Shown here: one piece after another, positions 8,902 to 16,325 of the stretch | Numbering within the stretch: the stretch's first letter is position 1 | How the letters are laid out: every line of letters begins with the position of its first letter | Source: an uncultured Lachnospiraceae bacterium | GTDB taxonomy: Bacteria > Bacillota > Clostridia > Lachnospirales > Lachnospiraceae | Direction: 5' to 3' | Length of the DNA stretch: 27,959 bases | Assembly (NCBI GenBank): GCA_910583965.1 | Contig: CAJUAE010000041.1 | Location: forward strand, 1-27,959 | Made by a program: the position numbers and the translations under genes | Notes under the pieces: generated by a model | The model's input: only the letters and a program-made list of their open reading frames with translations | Database searches by the model: none | Told to the model about the DNA's origin: nothing

Positions 8902-9510
8902 ATGAAACACTGCGGAACACAGCGATTGGAGACTGACAGATTGATTTTGAGACGATTTGTGATAGAGGATGCCGAGGCAATGTATCAAAACTGGGCGTCA
9001 GATGCTGAAGTAACAAAATACCTAACTTGGCCGACGCATACAAATTTGGGGGTAAGCCAATATGTGATAAAAGATTGGATCAATGCCTATTCAGATGAAC
9101 AGTTTTATCAGTGGGCTATTGTACTGAGGGAAAATGGAGACAAGCCAATTGGCAGCATTGCTGTTGTCGATAAGAAAGAAAAGAGTTCCACAGTACATAT
9201 CGGTTATTGTATTGGTAGAACGTGGTGGCATCAAGGTGTTATGTCGGAAGCGTTAAAGGCGGTTATGGATTTTCTGTTTGATGTGGTTGACGCAAATCGG
9301 ATTGAGGCAAGACATGACCCAAGAAATCCTAATTCGGGTAGTGTTATGAAAAAATGTGGTATGCAATATGAAGGGACATTGCGCAGTTCTGATTGGAATA
9401 ATCAGGGAGTGTGTGATGCTTGTTATTATGCATTGTTAAAATCAGAACGTTGCAATTCACACGAACTCCCATCTGCCCACTTTTGCGGGCGTACAAATCA
9501 GGAGGCGTGA
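8902..9510 (+). CDS. GNAT family N-acetyltransferase (RimJ/RimL type)
   Basis: A 202-residue acetyltransferase. It opens with ETDRLILRRFVIEDAEAMYQNWASD, the standard N-terminus of RimJ/RimL-like GNATs. It has the GYCIGRTWWHQGVMSEAL acetyl-CoA loop (usually Q/RGxG/A; here HQGV) and the NxxSxxVMKKCGM segment of motif B. The target is probably a protein N-terminus or a small amine; this cannot be decided. A TTG at 8878 is in frame, but ATG 8902, preceded by AGGAGAG, is the better start. Oddly, the last ~17 residues (SHELPSAH... onward) and the stop codon lie within a dispersed repeat, so the native C-terminus was probably near LLKSE. Confidence 0.9.
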   Translation: MKHCGTQRLETDRLILRRFVIEDAEAMYQNWASDAEVTKYLTWPTHTNLGVSQYVIKDWINAYSDEQFYQWAIVLRENGDKPIGSIAVVDKKEKSSTVHIGYCIGRTWWHQGVMSEALKAVMDFLFDVVDANRIEARHDPRNPNSGSVMKKCGMQYEGTLRSSDWNNQGVCDACYYALLKSERCNSHELPSAHFCGRTNQEA

Positions 9511-9660
9511 AATCTTTGATTTTACACAAACTCCCATGATTTCGCTGTACAGAATTTCAAATCAAGATGAAAAACGCCGTCTTTTGCGTTTTTTGGTGTG
9601 AGACTTAGAACTTCTTCGCGAAGCAGCTTTGCTGCGAGTGATTAGAAGTTCTTCTCACAC
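9457..9660 (-). repeat. Dispersed modular repeat, full copy B
   Basis: Read on the minus strand this element has three hairpins in order. The first is long, runs from GTGTGAGA to TCTCACAC (9596-9660) and has a GCAGC/GCTGC centre. The second is AAAAACGC...GCGTTTTT (about 9568-9594). The third is GCCCGC-AAAA-GTGGGC (about 9475-9490), followed by AGATGGGAGTTCGTGTGAA. The same order is found on the plus strand at 14886-15001. A second degenerate ACTCCCAT unit lies at about 9524-9550. The element covers the 3' end of the GNAT gene. Confidence 0.72.
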
Positions 9661-9694
9661 TACTTTCCAAAGTTTGTAGGAACCACTTATTAAC

Positions 9695-9723
9695 TTGATA
9701 AATTTTCCAGGGAATGCTATAAT
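9695..9723 (+). promoter_or_regulatory. Sigma-A-type promoter for the hemerythrin gene
   Basis: TTGATA (9695-9700) and TATAAT (9718-9723) are separated by 17 bases, about 50 bases before the start codon. This is a near-consensus vegetative promoter lying just after repeat copy B. Confidence 0.8.
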
Positions 9724-9772
9724 ATGAAAATGAAATACCAAAGTATAGACACAAGGAAAAGGGGATAATGAT

Positions 9773-10651
9773 ATGGCAACTTTATGGAAAGATGAATACA
9801 AAGTCGGCATTGATAAAATTGATAAACAGCATAAACAATTGTTTGATAAAATTGAACAGTTATTAGAAATTGCAAAAAGTGGTAACCGAAATAGTAACCA
9901 GCAAAAGTGTATGGAAATTATTGACTTCTTAGTAGATTATACGGTCTTTCATTTTGATACGGAGGAGGCACTTCAGCGAGATAGGAAGTACATAAGTTAT
10001 ACACAGCATATCAAGATACATATGGACTTTAAGAATACAGTTCAGGCGTATAAGGAGCAGCTCAGTAAAGACTTTTCTGCAAAGACATTAAAAAGCTTTA
10101 TCGGAACGATGCTTGCATGGCTAGTAAACCATGTTTGTGTCTGCGATCGAAAGATTTTGAAGAATATGCCACTTCAAAGTATGGAATCTTTTGCGAATAC
10201 AGAAAGCTTTATTGAAAATGTTGCGCATAAGCTTTTTACTGAAATGTATGATATTCCAATACGTGGTGTAAAAAGTTGTATCTATAAGGGAAATGTAGAA
10301 GGCGCAGTTATTGTTAGGACAGTTGCAGAAGGGGAGAATAAGCATCTGTTTTTATATGGAATGTCGAATACACTTGCTGGAATTTTGTACAACAAGATTA
10401 GCGGTATGTTATTGCCACACTTGGACTTTCTGGATGAGATTGAACAATCGGCACTTATGGAAATTGGGAATATTATCACAACTTATGCTATGGGCGCAAT
10501 TGAGGAGAACGGTAAGAATAATATTCAGTTCAAGAGTGATTTATATGTTCATGAGTACAATGAAACAGACTATAATATTATTAATAGTGTCATTCTTGAG
10601 ATTGAAACAGATTGTGGAAAGATGGAGATTTTGTATAGCAGACTGAAATAG
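9773..10651 (+). CDS. Hemerythrin-CheX/CheC-like fusion protein
   Basis: A 292-residue cytoplasmic two-domain protein. Residues 1 to about 130 are a bacteriohemerythrin with all seven expected di-iron ligands: H20, H60, E64, H79, H83, H120 and D125. It should bind oxygen or another small molecule. Residues from about 140 resemble the CheX/CheC/FliY phosphatase fold, with the helix signature SALMEIGN (E230 and N233 are the residues that act on CheY-phosphate in that family). The inferred role is an oxygen-responsive module coupled to dephosphorylation of a response regulator. No chemotaxis or flagellar gene is nearby. The ATG follows an AAGGGGATAATGAT stretch and a strong promoter at 9695-9723. 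Confidence 0.85.
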   Translation: MATLWKDEYKVGIDKIDKQHKQLFDKIEQLLEIAKSGNRNSNQQKCMEIIDFLVDYTVFHFDTEEALQRDRKYISYTQHIKIHMDFKNTVQAYKEQLSKDFSAKTLKSFIGTMLAWLVNHVCVCDRKILKNMPLQSMESFANTESFIENVAHKLFTEMYDIPIRGVKSCIYKGNVEGAVIVRTVAEGENKHLFLYGMSNTLAGILYNKISGMLLPHLDFLDEIEQSALMEIGNIITTYAMGAIEENGKNNIQFKSDLYVHEYNETDYNIINSVILEIETDCGKMEILYSRLK

Positions 10652-10804
10652 GCTATCATATATCTTATTACTGAAAACTATGATATGAGCGATTTTAAAT
10701 AGCAAAATTTTCATAGCGACGCGAATTATTACGATGACCAAGTTTTTGGAGCACGAATAGGAATAAACGATTGTGTATATTTTGGGATAAAGAAAATTTT
10801 ATAC

Positions 10805-10833
10805 TTGACATTCACGCGGGGATATCCTATGAT
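10805..10833 (+). promoter_or_regulatory. Promoter of the pheST T-box transcript
   Basis: TTGACA (10805-10810), a 17-base spacer and TATGAT (10828-10833) form a near-consensus sigma-A promoter just upstream of the T-box leader. Confidence 0.85.
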
Positions 10834-10857
10834 AGTTTTTAGATATTTTTTATAAAT

Positions 10858-11180
10858 CAATGAAAAATGCAATGAAGGTGTTATGTAGCATTCTATTTTC
10901 TGTCAGAGATTGGAAGTCACCGGCTGAAAACTTCCTCAGTTCAGATAGGATGTCGAATTTCCCACCGGAGCAGCTTTTTTGAAGTTTTGTTGGCTGTTAG
11001 TATGTCGCAAACAAAATGGTAGGAGAAGACGGAGTGGCACGTTACGTCTTTTGAGTGTCTATGAAATGTGTGCGTGTGATAGCTGACGCAGCAAGCAGGC
11101 AGAGGTCTGTCTGATTTAGGAACTTGGGTGGTACCGCGGTTAATTCGTCCCTTGTAGAGTTTTCTACAAGGGATTTTTTA
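10858..11180 (+). promoter_or_regulatory. T-box riboswitch (phenylalanine), pheST leader
   Basis: A tRNA-sensing leader that allows read-through into pheS-pheT when uncharged tRNA-Phe accumulates. The universal T-box sequence TGGTACCGCGG is at 11129-11139 and can form the antiterminator. Stem I carries the conserved downstream block CCACCGGAGCAGC. Immediately before it the specifier region GAATTTC most likely presents TTC (10959-10961), a phenylalanine codon that agrees with the downstream genes. The competing terminator is at 11148-11180. Confidence 0.93.
11148..11180 (+). terminator. T-box-controlled terminator
   Basis: An 11-bp perfect stem (TCCCTTGTAGA with TCTACAAGGGA) around a 4-base loop is followed by TTTTTT. 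Its 5' arm follows the T-box sequence closely, as required for the terminator/antiterminator switch. A small hairpin (GTAGGA...TCCTAC, 11239-11261) lies further downstream, before the pheS ribosome binding site. Confidence 0.92.
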
Positions 11181-11308
11181 TGCACACATCCGCGGAGAGG
11201 AACTATGCAGCGAAAGATGTCCATGTCCGGCGTGGTGAGTAGGAGAAATAAATTTTCCTACTCGATTATGGTTTTGGATTTTTTAATTTATAGTAAAGGA
11301 GAATGATC

Positions 11309-12328
11309 ATGAAAGAGAAATTAGAGAAGATCAAGGTAGAGGCAATTCGTCAGATTAATGAGAGCGAAGCATTGGATAAACTAAATGACGTCCGTGTCAG
11401 TTTTTTAGGAAAAAAAGGGGAACTGACTGCTGTGCTAAAAAGTATGAAGGATGTTGCGCCAGAGGATAGACCAAAGGTCGGACAGTTGGTAAATGAAGCT
11501 AGAGCAGAGATTGAGCGAGTGCTTGATGAAGCAAAGACCAATATGGAGCGGAAAATTCGTGAGGCGCGGATGAAAGCAGAAGTGATTGATGTGACATTGC
11601 CTGCGCAGAAAAACAGTGTGGGACATCGTCACCCAAATACTATCGCGTTGGAAGAAGTAGAACGTATTTTTATTGGAATGGGTTATGAGGTTGTAGAAGG
11701 TCCTGAGATAGAGAAGGATTATTACAACTTTGAAGCGCTTAACATTCCAGCAGACCACCCAGCAAAGGATGAACAGGATACTTTTTATATCAACAATGAT
11801 ATTTTGTTGCGGACACAGACTTCTGGCGTACAAGTTCACGAGATGGAAAAAGGAAAATTACCAATCCGAATGATTGCGCCAGGGCGTGTATTTCGCGCAG
11901 ACGAAGTGGATGCGACACATTCCCCATCGTTTCACCAAATTGAAGGACTTGTAATTGACAAAAATATTACATTTGCTGATTTGAAAGGAACACTTGCCGA
12001 GTTTGCAAAGGAGCTGTTTGGTGAGGACACAAAAGTAAAATTCAGACCACATCATTTCCCGTTTACAGAGCCATCTGCGGAGATGGATGTATCGTGTTTT
12101 AAGTGTGGTGGAAGTGGATGTCGTTTTTGTAAAGGAGAAGGTTGGATAGAGATTCTTGGTTGTGGTATGGTCCACCCTAAAGTGCTAAAAATGTGTAATA
12201 TTGACCCGGAGGAATATACTGGTTTTGCATTTGGTGTAGGTCTGGAGAGAATTGCACTTTTAAAATATGAGATTGATGACATGCGGCTTTTGTATGAGAA
12301 TGATATTCGATTCTTAAAACAGTTTTAA
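11309..12328 (+). CDS. pheS: Phenylalanyl-tRNA synthetase alpha subunit
   Basis: The 339-residue catalytic subunit of the alpha2-beta2 synthetase that charges tRNA-Phe. Residues 1 to about 90 are the N-terminal coiled-coil tRNA-binding arm. The class II catalytic domain follows, with motif 2 in IRMIAPGRVFRADEVDATHSPSFHQIEG and motif 3 in FAFGVGLERIALL. The Cys-rich loop (CFKCGGSGCRFCKGEGW) is usual in Firmicute PheS. Two ATGs occur six bases apart. The one at 11309 is chosen because AAGGAG (11296-11301) is 7 bases from it but only 1 base from the ATG at 11303. Expression is controlled by the T-box leader upstream. pheT follows after 137 bases. Confidence 0.98.
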   Translation: MKEKLEKIKVEAIRQINESEALDKLNDVRVSFLGKKGELTAVLKSMKDVAPEDRPKVGQLVNEARAEIERVLDEAKTNMERKIREARMKAEVIDVTLPAQKNSVGHRHPNTIALEEVERIFIGMGYEVVEGPEIEKDYYNFEALNIPADHPAKDEQDTFYINNDILLRTQTSGVQVHEMEKGKLPIRMIAPGRVFRADEVDATHSPSFHQIEGLVIDKNITFADLKGTLAEFAKELFGEDTKVKFRPHHFPFTEPSAEMDVSCFKCGGSGCRFCKGEGWIEILGCGMVHPKVLKMCNIDPEEYTGFAFGVGLERIALLKYEIDDMRLLYENDIRFLKQF

Positions 12329-12465
12329 GAAATCGAAAAGAAATAAAATGGCAATGTTGCGTAATGAGAGATATGGATTCGTAAGATTGTTAAGCTATTT
12401 TTTCGGTTTCTAAGGATAGAGAATAATTGGAAATGTGACACAAGTGTCATAGATTGGAGGATAAA

Positions 12466-14886
12466 ATGAATACACCATTATCGTGGATTAAAGCATATGT
12501 ACCTGAGCTTTCTTGTGAAGATAAAGAATATTGTGATGCCATGACGCTCTCAGGGACAAAGGTAGAAGGATTTGTGCGGTTAGACAAAAACTTAGAAAAG
12601 ATTGTAGTGGGACATATAGAGAAAATAGAGCGACACCCAGATGCAGACAAACTGATTATCTGTCAAGTTAATGTAGGTGCAGAGACAGTGCAGATTGTGA
12701 CGGGCGCTCAGAATTTAAAAGAAGGGGATTATGTTCCTACAGTTCTTGACGGTGGAAAAGTAGCTGGTGGACATGATGGTGGTCCACTGCCGGAGAATGG
12801 TATTAAAATCAAGGCAGGAAAACTACGCGGTGTTGCATCATCAGGTATGATGTGCGCGATTGAAGAACTTGGTTCCAGCCGTGAAATGTACCCAGAAGCA
12901 CCAGAAAATGGTGTTTATGTGTTTCAGAAACCAGTGACACCAGGGGAGGATGCCATCGAGGTACTTGGATTGCGTGATACAGTGGTTGAGTATGAAGTAA
13001 CTTCAAATCGTGTGGATTGCTATAGTATTTTAGGGATTGCAAGAGAGGCAGCAGCTACATTTAGAAAACCGTTTATCCCCCCAGTTGTGGAAGCGAAAGG
13101 AAATGAAGAAGATGTCAATCAATACATTTCTGTGGAAATAAAGGACAGAGACCTTTGCACGCGCTTCTGTGCAAGAGTTTGTAAAAACATTAAAATTGCG
13201 CCATCGCCTGAATGGATGCAGAGAAGACTGGCGGCTTGTGGTATTCGTCCAATCAACAACTTGGTTGATATTACAAACTATGTCATGATGGAATATGGAC
13301 AGCCAATGCATGCTTATGACTTAAAAAATGTGGCCGGAAATAAAATTATTGTAAGACGCGCAAAAGATGGAGATACATTTCAGACGCTTGATGGACAGAT
13401 AAGAACGTTAGATTCTGAGATGCTGATGATTTGTGATGCGGAGAAGGAAATCGGCCTTGCAGGTATTATGGGCGGTGAAAATTCAAAAATTACAGATGAT
13501 GTGCAGACAGTATTGTTTGAGGCTGCTACCTTTAATGGCGCTAATATTAGAAAGTCCTCTAAGAGAGTAGGATTGCGTACAGAAGCTTCTGGTATTTTTG
13601 AGAAGGGGCTTGACCCAAGGAATGCAGAAGCAGCGATTAATCGAGCATGTCAATTGATAGAGGAGCTTGGATGCGGCGAAGTTGTCGGCGGAATTGTGGA
13701 TGTAAAGGAGCCTTTTACCGCGTTGAAGCAGATTCGTTTTGCGCCAGAGCGAATTAATCAATTTCTTGGCACAGATATTCCAAAGGAGGAAATGCTTGAG
13801 ATATTTAGTCGATTAGAATTGGTGTATGATGAGCATACAGAAATGATTACTGCGCCGTCTTTCCGGCAAGATATTGCGTGTTTTGCAGATATTGCGGAGG
13901 AGGTTGCGAGATTTTATGGATATGATAAGATTCCAACAACGCTTCCAACAGGAGAAGCAACGACCGGAAAATTATCATTTAAGTTGAGAGTGGAGGAGAA
14001 GGCGCGGGATATTGCTGAATATTGTGGATTCTCGCAGGGAATGTGCTATTCATTTGAGAGTCCGAAAGTGTTCGATAAACTTTTGATTCCAGCAGACAGC
14101 CCGTTGCGTCAAACAGTGACGATTTCTAATCCTTTAGGTGAGGATTTCTCAATTATGCGAACAATTTCTCTCAATGGTATTTTGACATCACTGGCACTAA
14201 ACTACAATCGTAGAAATAAGAATGTGCGACTTTATGAACTTGGAAATATTTATATTCCAAAAAGTCTTCCAGTGACAGAATATCCAGATGAGCGGATGCA
14301 GTTTACACTTGGCATGTATGGTGAGGGTGATTTCTTTACAATGAAAGGGGTTGTGGAGGAATTTTTGGAAAGTGTCGGTATGACAAAAAAGATTACTTAT
14401 GACCCAAATGCGGGAAAGACATTCCTTCATCCAGGACGTCAGGCGTTGATTCAATATAAGGAAACTATAATTGGATATCTAGGTGAAGTACATCCAGAAG
14501 TTACAGATCACTATGATATTGATACAAAGGTGTATGTGGCAGTGCTTGACATGCCAGAAATTGTTCCTTATGCTTCTTTTGACAGAAAGTATCAAGGCAT
14601 TGCGAAATATCCTGCAGTGTCGCGTGACATTAGTATGGTCGTGCCAAAAGATATTTTGGTGGGAGATATTGAGAAGGTTATTGAGCAGCGTGGCGGAAAG
14701 ATTCTTGAGGATTATCAGTTATTTGATATTTATGAGGGAAGTCAGATTAAAGCAGGTTATAAATCGGTTGCCTACTCAATAACATTTCGAGCAAAGGACA
14801 GAACACTTGAGGAGAGTGACGTGTCAGGTGCTATGAAGAAAATTTTAAATGGTCTGGAAGGACTTGGCATTGAACTTAGAGTATAG
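12466..14886 (+). CDS. pheT: Phenylalanyl-tRNA synthetase beta subunit
   Basis: The 806-residue non-catalytic and editing subunit of PheRS. Domains in order: an EMAP-II-like tRNA-binding domain (about 40-150), the B3/B4 editing domain (about 210-390), the B5 DNA-binding-like domain (about 400-475), a degenerate class II core, and a C-terminal ferredoxin-fold anticodon-binding domain (about 712-806, starting YPAVSRDISMVVP). Length is normal. The frame is open from a TTG at 12454, but ATG 12466 with GGAGG at 12456-12460 is the start. It is presumably cotranscribed with pheS. The stop codon overlaps the first base of repeat copy A. Confidence 0.98.
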   Translation: MNTPLSWIKAYVPELSCEDKEYCDAMTLSGTKVEGFVRLDKNLEKIVVGHIEKIERHPDADKLIICQVNVGAETVQIVTGAQNLKEGDYVPTVLDGGKVAGGHDGGPLPENGIKIKAGKLRGVASSGMMCAIEELGSSREMYPEAPENGVYVFQKPVTPGEDAIEVLGLRDTVVEYEVTSNRVDCYSILGIAREAAATFRKPFIPPVVEAKGNEEDVNQYISVEIKDRDLCTRFCARVCKNIKIAPSPEWMQRRLAACGIRPINNLVDITNYVMMEYGQPMHAYDLKNVAGNKIIVRRAKDGDTFQTLDGQIRTLDSEMLMICDAEKEIGLAGIMGGENSKITDDVQTVLFEAATFNGANIRKSSKRVGLRTEASGIFEKGLDPRNAEAAINRACQLIEELGCGEVVGGIVDVKEPFTALKQIRFAPERINQFLGTDIPKEEMLEIFSRLELVYDEHTEMITAPSFRQDIACFADIAEEVARFYGYDKIPTTLPTGEATTGKLSFKLRVEEKARDIAEYCGFSQGMCYSFESPKVFDKLLIPADSPLRQTVTISNPLGEDFSIMRTISLNGILTSLALNYNRRNKNVRLYELGNIYIPKSLPVTEYPDERMQFTLGMYGEGDFFTMKGVVEEFLESVGMTKKITYDPNAGKTFLHPGRQALIQYKETIIGYLGEVHPEVTDHYDIDTKVYVAVLDMPEIVPYASFDRKYQGIAKYPAVSRDISMVVPKDILVGDIEKVIEQRGGKILEDYQLFDIYEGSQIKAGYKSVAYSITFRAKDRTLEESDVSGAMKKILNGLEGLGIELRV

Positions 14887-15001
14887 TGTGAAAAATCGTT
14901 CTAAGGCAGCAAAAAACACTGCCTTAGAACGATTAAGTTTCACACAGGAAAAACGCAAAGGACAGCGTTTTTCATATCTATTTGAGCCGCCAAAAGGCGG
15001 C
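14886..15001 (+). repeat. Dispersed modular repeat, full copy A
   Basis: This element fills the pheT-queA spacer. It starts at the last base of the pheT stop codon. Three hairpins follow: (1) GTGTGAAA...TTTCACAC (14886-14945) with a long stem built on TCGTTCTAAGGCAG and CTGCCTTAGAACGA; (2) AAAAACGC-AAAGGACA-GCGTTTTT (about 14949-14972); (3) GCCGCC-AAAA-GGCGGC (14986-15001). The order and much of the sequence between hairpins 1 and 2 match copy B on the opposite strand. Hairpin 1 lacks a T-run, so it does not look like a normal terminator. Confidence 0.75.
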
Positions 15002-15013
15002 ATGGAGGATAAT

Positions 15014-15088
15014 ATGTTGAAAAATGTGGGAGCATTTTTCGGAAGGTATTCGTATGAAAGAATTGTGGAAAAAAGATTTTTATTTTGA
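15014..15088 (+). CDS. Possible short upstream frame overlapping the queA start
   Basis: A 24-codon frame begins at an ATG with GGAGG (15004-15008) five bases upstream, a better ribosome binding site than queA's own. It ends 35 bases inside queA in another frame. The same frame is open further upstream, through the repeat to about 14849. It could couple ribosome delivery to queA. Coding function is unproven. Confidence 0.22.
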   Translation: MLKNVGAFFGRYSYERIVEKRFLF

Positions 15089-16088
15089 TTTGCCGCCAGA
15101 GTTGATTGCGCAGGACCCACTAAAGGAGCGTTCAAGTTCCAGACTTTTAGTGCTTGATAAAAGGACTGGAGTGATTGAGCATAGAGTATTTACAGATATT
15201 ATAGAATATCTTCACGAAGGTGATTGTCTGGTACTAAACAATACGAAAGTGATTCCAGCAAGATTGATGGGAGTCAAGGCAGAAACAGGAGCATCTATTG
15301 AGGTGCTCCTACTCAAACGCCGCGAAAAGGATCTTTGGGAAACGCTTGTAAAACCTGGAAAAAAAGCGCGAAAAGGTGCTGTTATCAGTTTTGGCGATGG
15401 CTTGCTTACTGGAACTGTTCTGGATGTGGTTGACGAGGGAAATCGCCTGATTCAATTTCAATATGAAGGTATTTTTGAGGAGGTGCTTGACCAATTGGGT
15501 GAGATGCCGCTTCCTCCTTATATTACACATAAACTTTCAGACAAAAATCGTTATCAGACGGTCTATGCAAAATATGAAGGGTCGGCAGCAGCACCCACAG
15601 CAGGGCTGCACTTTACTGAAGATTTGTTGAAAAAAGTTCAGGAAAAAGGGGTAAAGATAGCATATGTGACGCTTCATGTTGGATTGGGTACTTTTCGTCC
15701 TGTCAAGGAAGAAAATCTTCTCAACCATCATATGCATTCAGAATTTTATCAAGTGACACAAGAAGCCGCGGACATGATTAATGGTACAAAACAGGCAGGC
15801 GGCAGTGTTATTTGCGTAGGTACGACAAGTTGTCGTACAGTAGAGAGTGCTGCCAAGGAAGATGGAAAAGTTAGAGCCGGGAGTGGTGATACAGAGATTT
15901 TTATTTATCCAGGTTATTCATTTAAAGTGCTTGACAATCTGATAACAAATTTTCACTTGCCAGAATCTACATTGATTATGCTTGTATCAGCACTTGCTGG
16001 GCGAGAGAAAGTGCTTGATGCGTATAAGGAGGCAGTCCAGGAACAATACCGATTTTTTTCCTTTGGGGACGCTATGCTTATAAAGTAA
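15054..16088 (+). CDS. queA: S-adenosylmethionine:tRNA ribosyltransferase-isomerase
   Basis: A 344-residue enzyme that transfers and isomerises the ribosyl group of SAM onto 7-aminomethyl-7-deazaguanine in tRNA, forming epoxyqueuosine at the wobble position. Family signatures include FDLPPELIAQDPLKERSSSR at the N-terminus, GLHFT at residues 184-188 and CVGTTSCRTVES. Length is as usual. An in-frame ATG at 15024 would add ten residues. ATG 15054 is preferred because GGAAGG (15041-15046) is 7 bases away and the protein then begins like other QueA. No tgt or other queuosine gene follows in this window. Confidence 0.97.
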   Translation: MKELWKKDFYFDLPPELIAQDPLKERSSSRLLVLDKRTGVIEHRVFTDIIEYLHEGDCLVLNNTKVIPARLMGVKAETGASIEVLLLKRREKDLWETLVKPGKKARKGAVISFGDGLLTGTVLDVVDEGNRLIQFQYEGIFEEVLDQLGEMPLPPYITHKLSDKNRYQTVYAKYEGSAAAPTAGLHFTEDLLKKVQEKGVKIAYVTLHVGLGTFRPVKEENLLNHHMHSEFYQVTQEAADMINGTKQAGGSVICVGTTSCRTVESAAKEDGKVRAGSGDTEIFIYPGYSFKVLDNLITNFHLPESTLIMLVSALAGREKVLDAYKEAVQEQYRFFSFGDAMLIK

Positions 16089-16325
16089 CTAAGGAATTGT
16101 AGCAATATAACTGATGTTATTTATCGAATATCATACAGATGTTGCCTAGCTTGCTGTAAATCAAGAGGAACGAGCAGCAGAATAGTTAGTTATCAATGGG
16201 CTAGATACAATAAAGCTTATTAATTGGCGCGATTATAATTATAAGAAGATTCGGAAGGCATTATCGCGCATTGTTCTGCAAAAAAGTAACTTCTGAGAGA
16301 AAATTAAATTGGAAAGGAAGAAAAG

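Noticed and set aside
9596..9660. The long hairpin of repeat copy B as a simple terminator of the GNAT gene
   Set aside because: It lacks a T-run and has the same boundaries as copy A, so it is better explained as part of the repeat, though it may incidentally affect transcription.
11124..11306. Frames on both strands over the T-box terminator
   Set aside because: They cover the T-box and terminator, whose structure explains the sequence.
12329..12465. Short frame of 21 codons between pheS and pheT
   Set aside because: It lacks a ribosome binding site and any protein-like features; the spacer probably only carries small hairpins.
14845..15135. 96-residue minus-strand frame across the pheT-queA spacer
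   Set aside because: It is antisense to pheT, the repeat and queA. Its openness follows from the inverted-repeat composition, and no start signal is seen.
16089..16325. Possible coding remnant between queA and GH127 (about 36 codons ending near 16306)
   Set aside because: There is no start, no ribosome binding site and no recognisable family; it is too short to distinguish from chance.
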